A stretch of 64,000 nt of DNA. It comes from Adineta ricciae. Lineage: Eukaryota; Rotifera; Eurotatoria; Adinetida; Adinetidae. The notes beneath the pieces are model-generated. The model made no database searches. It was not told the origin of the DNA and was given only the letters and a program-made list of their open reading frames with translations. Below, in pieces: positions 12,064 to 21,538 of the stretch. Both the position numbers and the translations under genes were made by a program. Location: contig CAJNOJ010000099.1 of the NCBI GenBank assembly GCA_905250025.1, forward strand, positions 288,470 through 352,469, read 5' to 3'. Position 1 is the first letter of the stretch. Each line of letters opens with the position of its first letter.

Positions 12064-12722
12064 TCAATGTTCACATAGTGAAAATGGTCTTTCGAATGAT
12101 AGTTTATTATTTTCTAAAATGAAGTATTTCCTTCCAGCCATTAGTTTTTCGCGGTGTTCTTTCGCTTCATCCCATGTCCCTAAAAATTGAACATAATGCA
12201 AAATTCTCTCGATAAATAACGCCGGTAATTCCTTAAAAGGACTGATATTACGAATGACATCGTAGTACTATTCACTCTGTTCGGACAGGACATGTGCATT
12301 CGATATATTTCGAAGGGATGAGTCCACAAGAGAAAAGATTAAGATCTTTCGAACACTGATTTGCCATTCGATCTTTTAATTCGAATGGGACAACAAGATG
12401 TTAGTATATATTTGGAAACGCAATACGACGATTTTCTTGCGTGATTACGGAACCTAACGATTGATTTAGTGGTCCTTCATTCTGCAAGCCATATACTGCT
12501 GCGACACCTCGGATGATCATCTTGTTAATAATCAGCTTCATAGATAGCTGTTCGAACCTGTAGATCAGATCGAGTTAGATTTGAACTCGAATAGTAATAG
12601 ATTTCTGATTCAACAATATGTTCCTTTTCCATTCCTTCGACATGCCAAGGTACGTCAGGATATTTTGGACTATCGAGCGTTAAGATCATATATAACTTCG
12701 AGATATTGATATATTTTTGCAT
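12064..12722 (-). pseudogene. DUF4246 protein pseudogene (C-terminal part)
   Basis: Minus-strand frames together match the C-terminal half of DUF4246 proteins as I recall them: ILTLDSPKYPDVPWHVEGM, then SEIYYYSSSNLTRSDLQVRT, IRGVAAVYGLQNEGPLNQ, AFPNIY, VVPFELKDRMA, RKILIFSLVDSSLRNIS, GTWDEAKEHREKLMAGRKY and the typical ending FERPFSLCEH before TGA at 12064. Lesions: TAA at 12525-12527 followed by a frameshift; TAA at 12401-12403 where NIYQH is expected; a frameshift between about 12340 and 12365; TAG at 12268-12270. The family is found mainly in fungi. The WHVEG and NIY-H blocks would suit an Fe/2-oxoglutarate oxygenase-like centre, but that is inference. The N-terminal half is not recognisable upstream. 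Clearly non-functional. Confidence 0.85.
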
Positions 12723-12946
12723 GAGTTAGTACTGTAACACTAACAGAGAAGAAATGTGCAAGTAGATTGCAAACGAAATCATATTTAATTGTGTGCACTA
12801 ATCAAGTCAGAAAATTCTATAATATGAGAGGTACCGCACTGGCATAGTTAAAATCTTTTACAATGGTGTCTGACAAACTATGAAGTAATTTATTACTTTT
12901 CACAATCATTTGAAAAGACACTCGTACGCGTACTTTATTAACCCTT

Positions 12947-13930
12947 TTATAGGGATAGTGATCGTATTTGATATTGATTGTATCGTCGTTCGTGGTCATT
13001 GATTAGATCCAAGACTTTCCGTAAATACTTCTTTGGAATGATTTCTGGTATCTCGTTTTTCTTCTTAATATTAGCCGGTGGTACTTGTGGCACGCGAAAC
13101 CAAGAACCGTCCGCTTTGGATCGATGAAAATATTTCAGATCAACTATAAATAATGGAATCATTCGTAATATATTAGTATAGCCGCATATAACTCTATTAG
13201 ATTCTGTAACCGTAAGATACTTATTGCGTTTATATATTGCTGCACAAGCCAGGACACTACTGTTGCTGTTACAACATAGCAGACCGGATAAACCTATTGC
13301 ACCATGACGTGTATTTTGTGTCGAGTAGCGATACGTTCGCGAAAGAAACCTTGTCGAAGTGTTTCGATTTGATACGGAAAATCCATAGTGAAAAGTAATT
13401 GTTGGATTACTCAGTTTTAATTCATGATAAACCAGATGGGGAACGATCGGTGTTTTAGGTAATTCCTCCATGAAGTCTTGTACTATTGATTCGTTTGTTG
13501 ATGCTGGACGAATATTCAATATTTGAGCATTGGAATACTTCCCAAACGACGATTTAATCAGTGTGTGGTTCATTTCATAGAAACGACGACGAAAACTAGA
13601 AAAATTCTGCTGATTTTCGTCGTCAATTCTTGTCGAAGTGTCAAGAAATTGTTCATCGCAGTCAAATGGTTTGGGCTTGTGCGGGTAATGATCATATCGA
13701 AAAGTTTTTTGCTGAGCCTTGGGAGTTTGCTTCTCATTAGTACAACTCCATTTGAGCAATGTTGGTTGAGATTTGAGCGTTTTCTTCGTTATTGGACATG
13801 ATGCTTTTTTTATTTTTTGTTTTGTTTTCCTGGATTTTGCATAATAATGAGCTTCAAATCGGTCTATCTGTTCATCAATCACGCAGTTATCTTGACTGGA
13901 CATATAATCAAATTCTTCGTCGAATAACAT
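12947..13930 (-). CDS. Hypothetical basic protein (327 aa)
   Basis: A single open frame with rotifer-like composition, rich in Lys/Arg, Ser, Asn and Tyr, and without signal peptide or membrane segments. Notable blocks are KSRKTKQKIKKASCPITKKT near residues 32-52, a HGAIGLSGLLCCNSNSS stretch, and a C-terminal KKYLRKVLDLINDHERRYNQ helix. I do not recognise a family. The motif YDHYP occurs near residue 79 and is echoed in a different frame just past the stop (12940s), so the true C-terminus may differ by a frameshift or a small intron. Its length without stops supports coding. Confidence 0.6.
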   Translation of the reverse strand: MLFDEEFDYMSSQDNCVIDEQIDRFEAHYYAKSRKTKQKIKKASCPITKKTLKSQPTLLKWSCTNEKQTPKAQQKTFRYDHYPHKPKPFDCDEQFLDTSTRIDDENQQNFSSFRRRFYEMNHTLIKSSFGKYSNAQILNIRPASTNESIVQDFMEELPKTPIVPHLVYHELKLSNPTITFHYGFSVSNRNTSTRFLSRTYRYSTQNTRHGAIGLSGLLCCNSNSSVLACAAIYKRNKYLTVTESNRVICGYTNILRMIPLFIVDLKYFHRSKADGSWFRVPQVPPANIKKKNEIPEIIPKKYLRKVLDLINDHERRYNQYQIRSLSL

Positions 13931-14599
13931 GGTTTCACTTACTTGAAAATGTAGAAATTTCTAAAAATTCGGTATCACGACAATTTATATTATATGAAGA
14001 TAAAAGAAACTTCGTAAGAACACTGTTGAATTGCGAAATACTCAGCTGTGATGACAATATGACTCAATCTCTATTAAGAAAAAGAACAACTGTTGGTATG
14101 AAACCTGATTCATAAACTAGGTGGTAGGTATGAGAAATGAGTAATCTGATTGAAAAGCAGTATATTATGTTATCTGTTGATTTTTGTCGCTCTTTTGTGA
14201 TCTTCTCTTCACTTATCGAAACTATTTTGATGTCAAAAAACCAATTCCGTTTTCGTGATTGACGAACACGTTAATGTATAATGCACATCGTGGAAATATC
14301 AATTTATCAAACAATTGAGAGAAGTAATAGCTTGCGATTACGAGTAAAAAACTCAATGCAGTTGATAAGAACGAGATCGACATGAAACTTCTTTTATACG
14401 CGAAATCATATTCTAAGCGATTGTTACTGACAGGTATTGATTATTTACAGCAACCAATGTTATTTTGAAGAACTTTTATTTTAAAGTGAAGCAATTATAA
14501 TTCAACGAAGTCAGGAGCCTATTGAAATTATACTCGCTAATAAAGCTGAAAATTCAAATTAGTGGAAGTTGAAACGTTGTGATGATATTTACGTTTGTC
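13931..14599. other. Intergenic, no gene recognised
   Basis: The plus-strand ORF at 13792-14115 is mostly antisense to the basic-protein gene and has no recognisable features. The rest is AT-rich sequence before the tail of the dynamin-like gene. Confidence 0.35.
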
Positions 14600-16633
14600 T
14601 TACTTTTTCGTAGTATCCACAATAGCAGCTGTACTAGTAGTAGTAGTAGTAGATGATGAAGTATTGATAGTTTGCTCAAATTTGTCCAAAGTCATCATTG
14701 AATCGTTGTCAAATGAATGCATATCAATAAAAGAATAGTTTCCGATCGTATCTATCGAAGCACGACCACCTAGAATAGCATCGACTTTCTCTAATCGTTC
14801 TTTTGTTTGTTGTAGTTGTTTTCGTTTTCGAAGAGTATATGCATCTTCAGCAAGATATGAATCCACGAAATCACATCGTTCCATGGGAATGTATCTTAAA
14901 CGTTCTTTTATACCTGTACACACATCAAAGTCACACCCTGCGCGTAGTGTTAAAGCTGTATAATCCATAAAACGTCTGACTAATACTTTCCAATAAGCAT
15001 AGATACTGAAGAGCATCTCTTGTGTTGTTTGTTCAATTTTTCTAGCTGATTGAAACATGAGTTCATCGTCATCTTCTCGAAATTTGATTTTCGGAGGTGA
15101 TGAAGTCTTCGCTGCACTTTCACTCGCTTCACATGCTTTCATATTCATTTGAAATTCGTTTACTTTTTCTAAATATGAATGATTCATTGTATACGGATCG
15201 TGTTTTTCTAATCGAATCATCTCTTGTAATTGATGATGTGCCAGTTGATTTTTCTCTTTCAAATATAAAGTCACAATGTTATGAAAAGCTGGCATTAATT
15301 TCATCAGATGAACATTTCCTTTGTGTTCATCTAAATTTTGATCTAATAGTAGTTTTTCTACTAAATGATAACATTCATTGATAAGAATATCAGTTATCTT
15401 CCAAAGTTGATCAAGTTTATCGCTAATCAAACGTTTTAATATAGGATGTGGAAGAAAATTTGGTAATTGTTCTCCCACACATGATGCAATAGCCAAACGA
15501 ACTTTTTCATGATATGACGTAGTAAAGAGTTCTTTCGTAAATGAATTGATGATATCATTATATTTGGAAAATTTGTTATGCAAAGTGTTAATCATACTTG
15601 TATGTTTATTGTCATAAGAACTTAGAAATCGTATTTTCAACATATTTTCAACATAAAATTCTGCTAATTCATGATACTTGGCCAAACGTGCTGCAGGTGT
15701 ATCTAAATCTGCTGGATAGTTCAATAATTGTTCACGAACTTCTTTCATTTTCTTTTGAATATCATTACGCATCTTCGGAAACGTTTCTTTGACTCGATCA
15801 GAGTAGAGATTTGCTAATCGATTAATTAAACCTTCAATACCAAGACAATCCCAACCGACCACAGGCAACACTGGATGAGATTGAAAAAAGTCTTTTTCAC
15901 GTTGACGTGCTTCGACTAAACTGATTCTTTCATCGGTACTACGATTTCGAACAGCAACAAAACCCAATGTTAATTTGAAAACATCTTCTTTTTCCATCAA
16001 CAATTGTTGAATCAATGTTTCATTATTTGTTGCCAAATCAGATTTTGTTATAACACCGATTGTACGAACACCATCAGGATCAACTTCACGTGCTAATGTG
16101 AACGATTCTACTGTAGCAATATCAACATTGGCAGGAAAAACACAAAGAATCACACTGCCTTCTTGACTGATGAACTTTTTGATTAATTTTGTTGTTTGTT
16201 GATGAATATCTTTCGGCTGATCACCAATCGGATTACGTGCAATACCAGGAAGATCAACAACTGTCAAATCACGTACGTTTGGATCTTCGACAAGTAATTC
16301 AATTAGAGTATCAACAACATTTTTATTACTGCCAGCTATTTTCTTCGTTTCTTCTTCAATATATTTTAATATGTTTAATTGTGTTTCATCCAGAACATCT
16401 TTTTTGTTATTCTCAAGTATACGATACACTTGTCGTCGACTAGATCTGCGTAATCTTAACACTAATGGGCAGCGCGTCACAATACCAGAACCTTTGGGAA
16501 GTTCAACTAATGATAATGCTTCTAATAACGTTGATTTGCCACTTGATTGATCACCAACAACGACGACATTTGGAAAAGTGACACCATCATTATTTGTTGA
16601 TAGTAACGATCGAATTTGATCGATCTTATCCAT
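14600..16633 (-). CDS. Dynamin superfamily GTPase, Mx-like (677 aa from this Met)
   Basis: GTPase domain: P-loop GDQSSGKST (residues about 27-35), switch 1 SGIVTRCPLVLRL, DLPGI, and TKSD as the base-binding motif, with CVFPANVDIATVESF between. A helical stalk follows (LNYPADLDTPAARLAKYHEL), and the C-terminal GED-like segment contains SIYAYWKVLVRRFMDYTAL. There is no PH domain or proline-rich tail, so it fits Mx/DLP-type dynamins that oligomerise on membranes, rather than classical dynamin. The frame continues upstream of this Met as FTDAYDDRVRPIMDKID, which matches the bundle-signalling helix before the GTPase domain in Mx proteins. A splice acceptor (TGTAG) at 16681 and a donor at 16728 (48-bp intron) suggest an upstream exon, not resolved here. 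The last 40 residues are Ser/Thr-rich. Confidence 0.92.
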   Translation of the reverse strand: MDKIDQIRSLLSTNNDGVTFPNVVVVGDQSSGKSTLLEALSLVELPKGSGIVTRCPLVLRLRRSSRRQVYRILENNKKDVLDETQLNILKYIEEETKKIAGSNKNVVDTLIELLVEDPNVRDLTVVDLPGIARNPIGDQPKDIHQQTTKLIKKFISQEGSVILCVFPANVDIATVESFTLAREVDPDGVRTIGVITKSDLATNNETLIQQLLMEKEDVFKLTLGFVAVRNRSTDERISLVEARQREKDFFQSHPVLPVVGWDCLGIEGLINRLANLYSDRVKETFPKMRNDIQKKMKEVREQLLNYPADLDTPAARLAKYHELAEFYVENMLKIRFLSSYDNKHTSMINTLHNKFSKYNDIINSFTKELFTTSYHEKVRLAIASCVGEQLPNFLPHPILKRLISDKLDQLWKITDILINECYHLVEKLLLDQNLDEHKGNVHLMKLMPAFHNIVTLYLKEKNQLAHHQLQEMIRLEKHDPYTMNHSYLEKVNEFQMNMKACEASESAAKTSSPPKIKFREDDDELMFQSARKIEQTTQEMLFSIYAYWKVLVRRFMDYTALTLRAGCDFDVCTGIKERLRYIPMERCDFVDSYLAEDAYTLRKRKQLQQTKERLEKVDAILGGRASIDTIGNYSFIDMHSFDNDSMMTLDKFEQTINTSSSTTTTTSTAAIVDTTKK

Positions 16634-16681
16634 TATTGGACGAACTCTGTCATCATAGGCGTCAGTGAAGGAATTTCCGTC

Positions 16682-17557
16682 TACATTTATTCTATATCAC
16701 AAATGAAATATTACAAAATACAGCTAACCTGAGCAAACAATTACTCGGATGATTTCTCTACGTGTTGAGTTTCGTCACTGGACGACAGATTATTTTGATT
16801 CAAACGAGATGCTGTCGTGAATGAGTGCATACCTTTTGTAGCTCTGCTCTTGTACGAATATATTCTCCCGCTTAAGAGACATGTTTCTTTATGTAAAAAA
16901 TTATCACGTGTTCTTATCAGTATCACAAAAAATTATCGTCGGTTCGTTCTCGTATAGTTGTTTGTGTCTTGTTTTTGGAGAACTTTTTGGTAAAAGAACA
17001 ATATCATTATCACTACGTGAATTCTCTCCAATGAAAGCAGATTTTCTAATTTTGGCCTGATATCATATATGAAGATGAACTTTTTCAGCACAGCTCGACA
17101 TTGTAAATAAAATGCACCTCTAACGGTGGGTAATCATAGAATGTATCGTGTTTCTTGTCGCTCATATCAATGTGTTTCCATGATGTCAGAGTGAATTATT
17201 ATTCAAACAGTTCATCTTCAATGAATAACTCGTCATGTTTTATTAAAGACGGTTTTAACCAAATCGAACACTTTACTTAAGAAGCAAGCATATACGGATG
17301 TGCGAGTTTCATGAAAGATAGAAGCATGAGGAAGAAAAGGTTATTTTCCTAGACACGAATTTATAACAAAGTCTACTCGGATCAATTGATCGCGACTATA
17401 TCGCTTTGACTATTAGAGACTATATCGTGCAACGGGAAAAGTTTATTTAACGTATAATATACCTGAAGATTGAATATAAAATTTCGAAGACGATCTAAGT
17501 TGCACGTAAAAGTGCAGTACACGTAGTTGCGTTTTATATGCCTCATATTACCATCGA
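16682..17557. other. Upstream region of the dynamin-like gene
   Basis: Probably holds the first exon(s) and promoter of the dynamin-like gene. Reading back from a donor at 16728 in the required phase gives about 12 open codons and then a stop, with no ATG, so the 5' exon was not identified. Nothing else seen. Confidence 0.35.
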
Positions 17558-18661
17558 CTATATATTGTCTGTAGGACAGGTTGACTTATATGGACAACGC
17601 ATTGTATCTATATTGATATTTTTGAATAGAAGTGGTACGGTATAAAGGAGAATGTCACTATGTGTGAGTTGTAGTTTCCGATGGCATCGAACGAACCATT
17701 GATGTTCGTCAAGCCAGAAATGAGTCCGAAATGAATCGAGCAGTATATCAGTCTGTTCTTCATTGTTCATTATGCCAATATACTGTATGTCCATCTTAAG
17801 ACGAAAAACTCGTAATTTTGGCAAATAATTCGTAATGATTTCCTCCCACTGATAACCGTCGAAATTATTATAGAAAGTTTCCACAGTCAAATGATGTAAA
17901 TTGTTCATGGTTTGTAAGAGGTTCATTAGCATAGGTCGAGAGCGAATGTCATACAATTTCAAAGTGGTCATCGATAGAACAGGCGCTGAGAAAAATTGAT
18001 TATCATTCAGGTCACAATGACGTATGGACAAACCACAAAGACGAGGTGTCTTGGTCAGTAATCGAGCTATTTCATGTAATAGGCAACGGTGTCCTACAAT
18101 TGCAACATATTCTAGTGATAATGATTGTTTTTCAGGGCAATAAAATTTATATTGTTCCGTGTCCAGATAGACATGAGTTAATTTTGGTAAACTCCAAATA
18201 ATATTGGATAATTTAGTCGATTCTTGATAGTTGAATGATGAATGACATTTGATGATTTTGAGATGAGTAACATGACTTAGACGAGATAGAGCAAGCATTA
18301 TCGTATCCATCGTCTGTTCGCAACGGACATGACACAGGGTGAAGGATCGCAGCTGATCGAAATTTCGTAGATTTAGACCGTGTAACACTAAAAGTTTAGT
18401 TTGTTTCATAGCATAGTTACGATCAGATACTCGAACTGAAACAATTTGATTCTTGATCAATGGAATATGTTGTTGAAAGATTGTAATTAAATCAGATTTT
18501 GATATTGAGTCGAAATCTAGGTGATAAAGGCATGAATGACCGAGAACTAGTGCTTTAAAACGAGAATTGAGCTCGTAAAAAGCTTTGAGAAGATCACCAA
18601 TTGAGAGATATTGAAATATATCACAAAAAAGTTCATTAGCTAACACCTCCAGATGTGTATT
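17558..18661 (-). pseudogene. F-box/LRR-type paralogue, start lost and C-terminus truncated
   Basis: From about 18661 the minus frame reads THLEVLANELFCDIFQYL and LLKAFYELNSRFKALV, an F-box followed by leucine-rich units, ending at a stop at 17558 after about 365 residues. Compared with the 584-residue paralogue (3688-5442), the homologous region stops just after the STCP block (CPYKSTCPTDNI here, FRSTCPCDD there), so the last 200 residues are absent. There is also no in-frame ATG at the F-box: the codon before THLEV is AAT, and upstream the frame runs to TAG at 18698-18700 without Met. It could be a pseudogene or could use an unseen upstream exon. The interior has no frameshift, so decay, if real, is recent. 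Confidence 0.65.
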
Positions 18662-18725
18662 GTGATTTCCTCGGTGAGCTTTTATGCGTTGATCAGACTA
18701 AATTCGAAAGAAACAGTGCTCTGTA

Positions 18726-19190
18726 TTATAGATTGAACGATAAAACTACCGATATATGTTTTACAGTGCTTTTCCTCGTTTGAGTATTTGGGTTCGACGA
18801 TGATCTTGCACTTGTTTGACGAACATCTGGAAATACTGGATTCAGTTATGTTATCAACATTAAATGCTTTCGCCAACGTTTACCTTTCTGGACAACCTGT
18901 GATGCTGGTGCTTTTCGATGATTCATTGATTTACCAGTGTTGTTTGTGTACTGAAACTGATAATTTGGCGTTGTGCAATCTTGTGCGATGTGACCATAAC
19001 GGTGGCATTGAAAGCATTGTTTTAATTTGTGTGGAGTTTTGTAACAATCTCGTGCTTTATGGCCAGGCTGATTACAATTATAACTAGAAACGAATATTAG
19101 GAAAGAATCGTACTTCTACGTAACATACCACACGAAAGTGTTTTGATAATTTTTAGGAGTGCGAGGTGTTGAGAAGTACTCAGTATTCAT
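18726..19190 (-). CDS. Small zinc-knuckle (CCHC x2) protein, three exons (120 aa)
   Basis: Exons: 19190-19129, 19083-18884 and 18826-18726. Both introns are short (45 and 57 bp) with GTATG...CTAG and GTAAAC...CCAG borders, and the phases agree exactly, giving 121 codons with stop. Residues 1-20 are MNTEYFSTPRTPKNYQNTFV. The first Cys codon of the first knuckle is formed across the splice (TG|T). Two CCHC zinc knuckles follow: CYNCNQPGHKARDC and CFQCHRYGHIAQDC, then a Ser/Thr/Gln-rich tail. Such knuckles bind single-stranded nucleic acid (CNBP-like proteins, retroviral/retrotransposon nucleocapsids). No gag or capsid part is present, so a cellular or domesticated gene is likely. The antisense plus-strand ORF at 18788-19087 is a shadow. 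Confidence 0.75.
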
Positions 19191-19966
19191 ATGAAACGGA
19201 AAAGTATGTCGAAATAACTTAGGTAGTGTCTTATATATGATTAATCATTATAAACGTGGGAATGCAATCTTTTGGGAAAAAAAGTAATTGACGTATTACA
19301 TATCAGCGTATTTTCGTTATGTTTACCCATTACGGGAGGACAAAACACGCCACTAAAAACGATCGCTATGTAAAAAAATATTGCAGAACGAAAGATTCTT
19401 TTAATTTTTTCTTTTATATTGTCTATGCAGTTTTTTGAAACAGCGGAATTCGAAGTTTTTTTTTTAATAGAAAATACCATGGATATCAGGAACGAAAACA
19501 TACTATCACATCACATCAACAAATAAAAGTTCTCATAGAAAACTTTTCAATCTATGAAATAAATTTATTTTTATTATGGAGAAGCACAAACTAAATGAAT
19601 TTCGTTTTACAAGCCCTTTTTTACTATAAATGTTAACGATATATATATGTAAGAATCGTATTCTCACACATTCGATCTCGTTGAGAATCAAGACAGAACG
19701 ACGAAAGAAAAAAGAATTGCTCACATAAACCTGTATTTCTTTTACGCGTCTTATCTACATTCAATGATGTTCTACAGTAAAAACGAACGTGAGACGAAGC
19801 AGAAAAAATAGGTGGTATTTATTTTGTCACGTGGCTGTTGTATAAAACTTATATCCTATACATAAAGTAAAAGTTAATTCTCTTGTTTATCCTGCATAAC
19901 AATATTACATACTAAAACCATTCTAGGTAATCGATTAATAGCTCGAATTGTTCTTTTACAAACTCG
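19191..19966. other. Intergenic between divergent genes
   Basis: Upstream of the zinc-knuckle gene (minus) and the permease (plus). A TATA-like run (catatataag) lies near 19229-19238. Two short minus-strand ORFs (86 and 63 codons) have no recognisable content. Confidence 0.35.
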
Positions 19967-21538
19967 ATGGCAAACATTGTTTCGCCAAGCGCCATTCATT
20001 CTTCTAATGATGAAATTAGCTCTCCTCAACGAACAGCAGATCAGCAACAAGAAGCTGTATCTGAAGGTGCAGATGCTCAACTTGCTGCTATGGGCTATAA
20101 ATCCGAATTACCACGTTCGTTATCGTTTTTTTCTGTGCTTGGACTTTCGTTTGCTATCATGGCAGTACCCTTCGGTGAATCCACTACGTTAACGATTGGC
20201 CTTACTGACGGTGGTCCAGTGACGATTTTCTATGGTTGGATATTACTGACTATAATTTCTGTATGTATTGCTGCAAGTTTAGCAGAGATTTGTTCAGCAT
20301 ATCCTACCTCTGGCGGTGTTTACTATTGGTCCGCAATGTTAGCAAACAAGAGATGGGCGCCAGTGACTTCATGGATAACAGGCTGGCTGGGCCTCGTTGG
20401 AAATTGGACTGTGACTACATCGATTTGCTTTTCCGGTGGACAACTTATACTGTCCGCCATAGGACTATGGAACGAAGCTTATGTTCCTGCTGCATGGCAT
20501 GTCGTGCTGATATATTGGGCTGTATTATTCGTTGCTTTATGTGTAAATATTTGGCTTGCAAAATATTTAGATTTTATTAATACTATGTGCGTTTACTGGA
20601 CGGCGGCATCAGTTTTAATTATTCTCATTACCGTATTGACAATGGCACGAGGAGGTAGAAGAAGTGCTTCCTATGTGTTCACTGAATTTGATGCAACAAG
20701 AGCAGGTTGGCCACCTGGATGGGCATTCTTTGTTGGATTATTACAATCTGCTTATACCCTGACTGGCTATGGTATGGTCGCGGCTATGTGTGAAGAAGTA
20801 CAGAACCCAGAAAAACAAGTACCCAAAGCAATGGTTCTCTCGGTAGTTGCAGCAGGAATAACTGGTGTGATCTACCTCATTCCTATTCTATTTGTTATGC
20901 CTGATGTTGACAAATTACTTAATATATCAACTGGTCAACCCATTGGTTATCTATTTAAGACGGCCACAGGTTCAGCTGGCGGTGGGTTTGGTCTTTTGTT
21001 TCTCATACTCGGAATTCAATCATTTGCTGGAATCGGCTCATTAACAGCTACCTCACGATGTCTCTATGCATTCAGTCGAGATGGAGCAGTACCAGGCTCC
21101 TTGGCTTGGTCTAAAATCAACAAACGGTACGATATACCACTCAATGCTCTACTACTTTCCACATTAATTCAAGGGCTTCTCGGTCTGATATATCTCGGTT
21201 CATCAGCAGCATTCAATGCATTTACTGGTGTTGCGACTATATGTCTCTCAACATCGTATGCGTCGCCTGTACTGATACTTGTTGTACGAGGGCGTTATCT
21301 AGTGAACCATGCTCCTTTTCGCTTGGGTAAAGTTGGATACATCATTAATATAGCAACAATTCTCTGGATCATTTTGGCCATCGTCATATTTACAATGCCA
21401 ACTGCGATACCAGTGACTGCTTCGAGTATGAACTATGCTAGTGCGTTGTTTGTTTTCTTTGCTACTATTAGTGTCATCTGGTACATTTTGTGGGGAAGAA
21501 AACATTTCACTGGTCCGCCAGTAACTTCTCCGGAGTAG
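19967..21538 (+). CDS. APC-family amino-acid/GABA/choline-type permease (523 aa)
   Basis: An uninterrupted 524-codon frame for a 12-segment APC-superfamily transporter. Characteristic blocks are FAIMAVPFGESTTLTIGL, ISVCIAASLAEICSAYPTSG, GGVYYWSAMLA, YTLTGYGMVAAMCEEVQNP, KQVPKAMVLSVVAAGITGVI, LTATSRCLYAFSRDGAVPGS and IPLNALLLSTLIQGLLGLIY. This is the arrangement of the fungal amino-acid/choline transporter subfamily (UGA4, HNM1 and relatives), which moves GABA, amino acids or choline across plasma or vacuolar membranes. The 60-residue hydrophilic N-terminus and 520-residue length match that subfamily. It lacks introns, unlike several neighbours, and the fungal resemblance suggests horizontal transfer; a tree would be needed. 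All membrane segments are intact, so it is probably functional. Substrate cannot be read from the sequence. Confidence 0.92.
   Translation: MANIVSPSAIHSSNDEISSPQRTADQQQEAVSEGADAQLAAMGYKSELPRSLSFFSVLGLSFAIMAVPFGESTTLTIGLTDGGPVTIFYGWILLTIISVCIAASLAEICSAYPTSGGVYYWSAMLANKRWAPVTSWITGWLGLVGNWTVTTSICFSGGQLILSAIGLWNEAYVPAAWHVVLIYWAVLFVALCVNIWLAKYLDFINTMCVYWTAASVLIILITVLTMARGGRRSASYVFTEFDATRAGWPPGWAFFVGLLQSAYTLTGYGMVAAMCEEVQNPEKQVPKAMVLSVVAAGITGVIYLIPILFVMPDVDKLLNISTGQPIGYLFKTATGSAGGGFGLLFLILGIQSFAGIGSLTATSRCLYAFSRDGAVPGSLAWSKINKRYDIPLNALLLSTLIQGLLGLIYLGSSAAFNAFTGVATICLSTSYASPVLILVVRGRYLVNHAPFRLGKVGYIINIATILWIILAIVIFTMPTAIPVTASSMNYASALFVFFATISVIWYILWGRKHFTGPPVTSPE

Noticed and set aside
18788..19087. 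Plus-strand 99-codon ORF
   Set aside because: It is antisense to the zinc-knuckle exons, which have clear CCHC motifs and splice sites on the minus strand.
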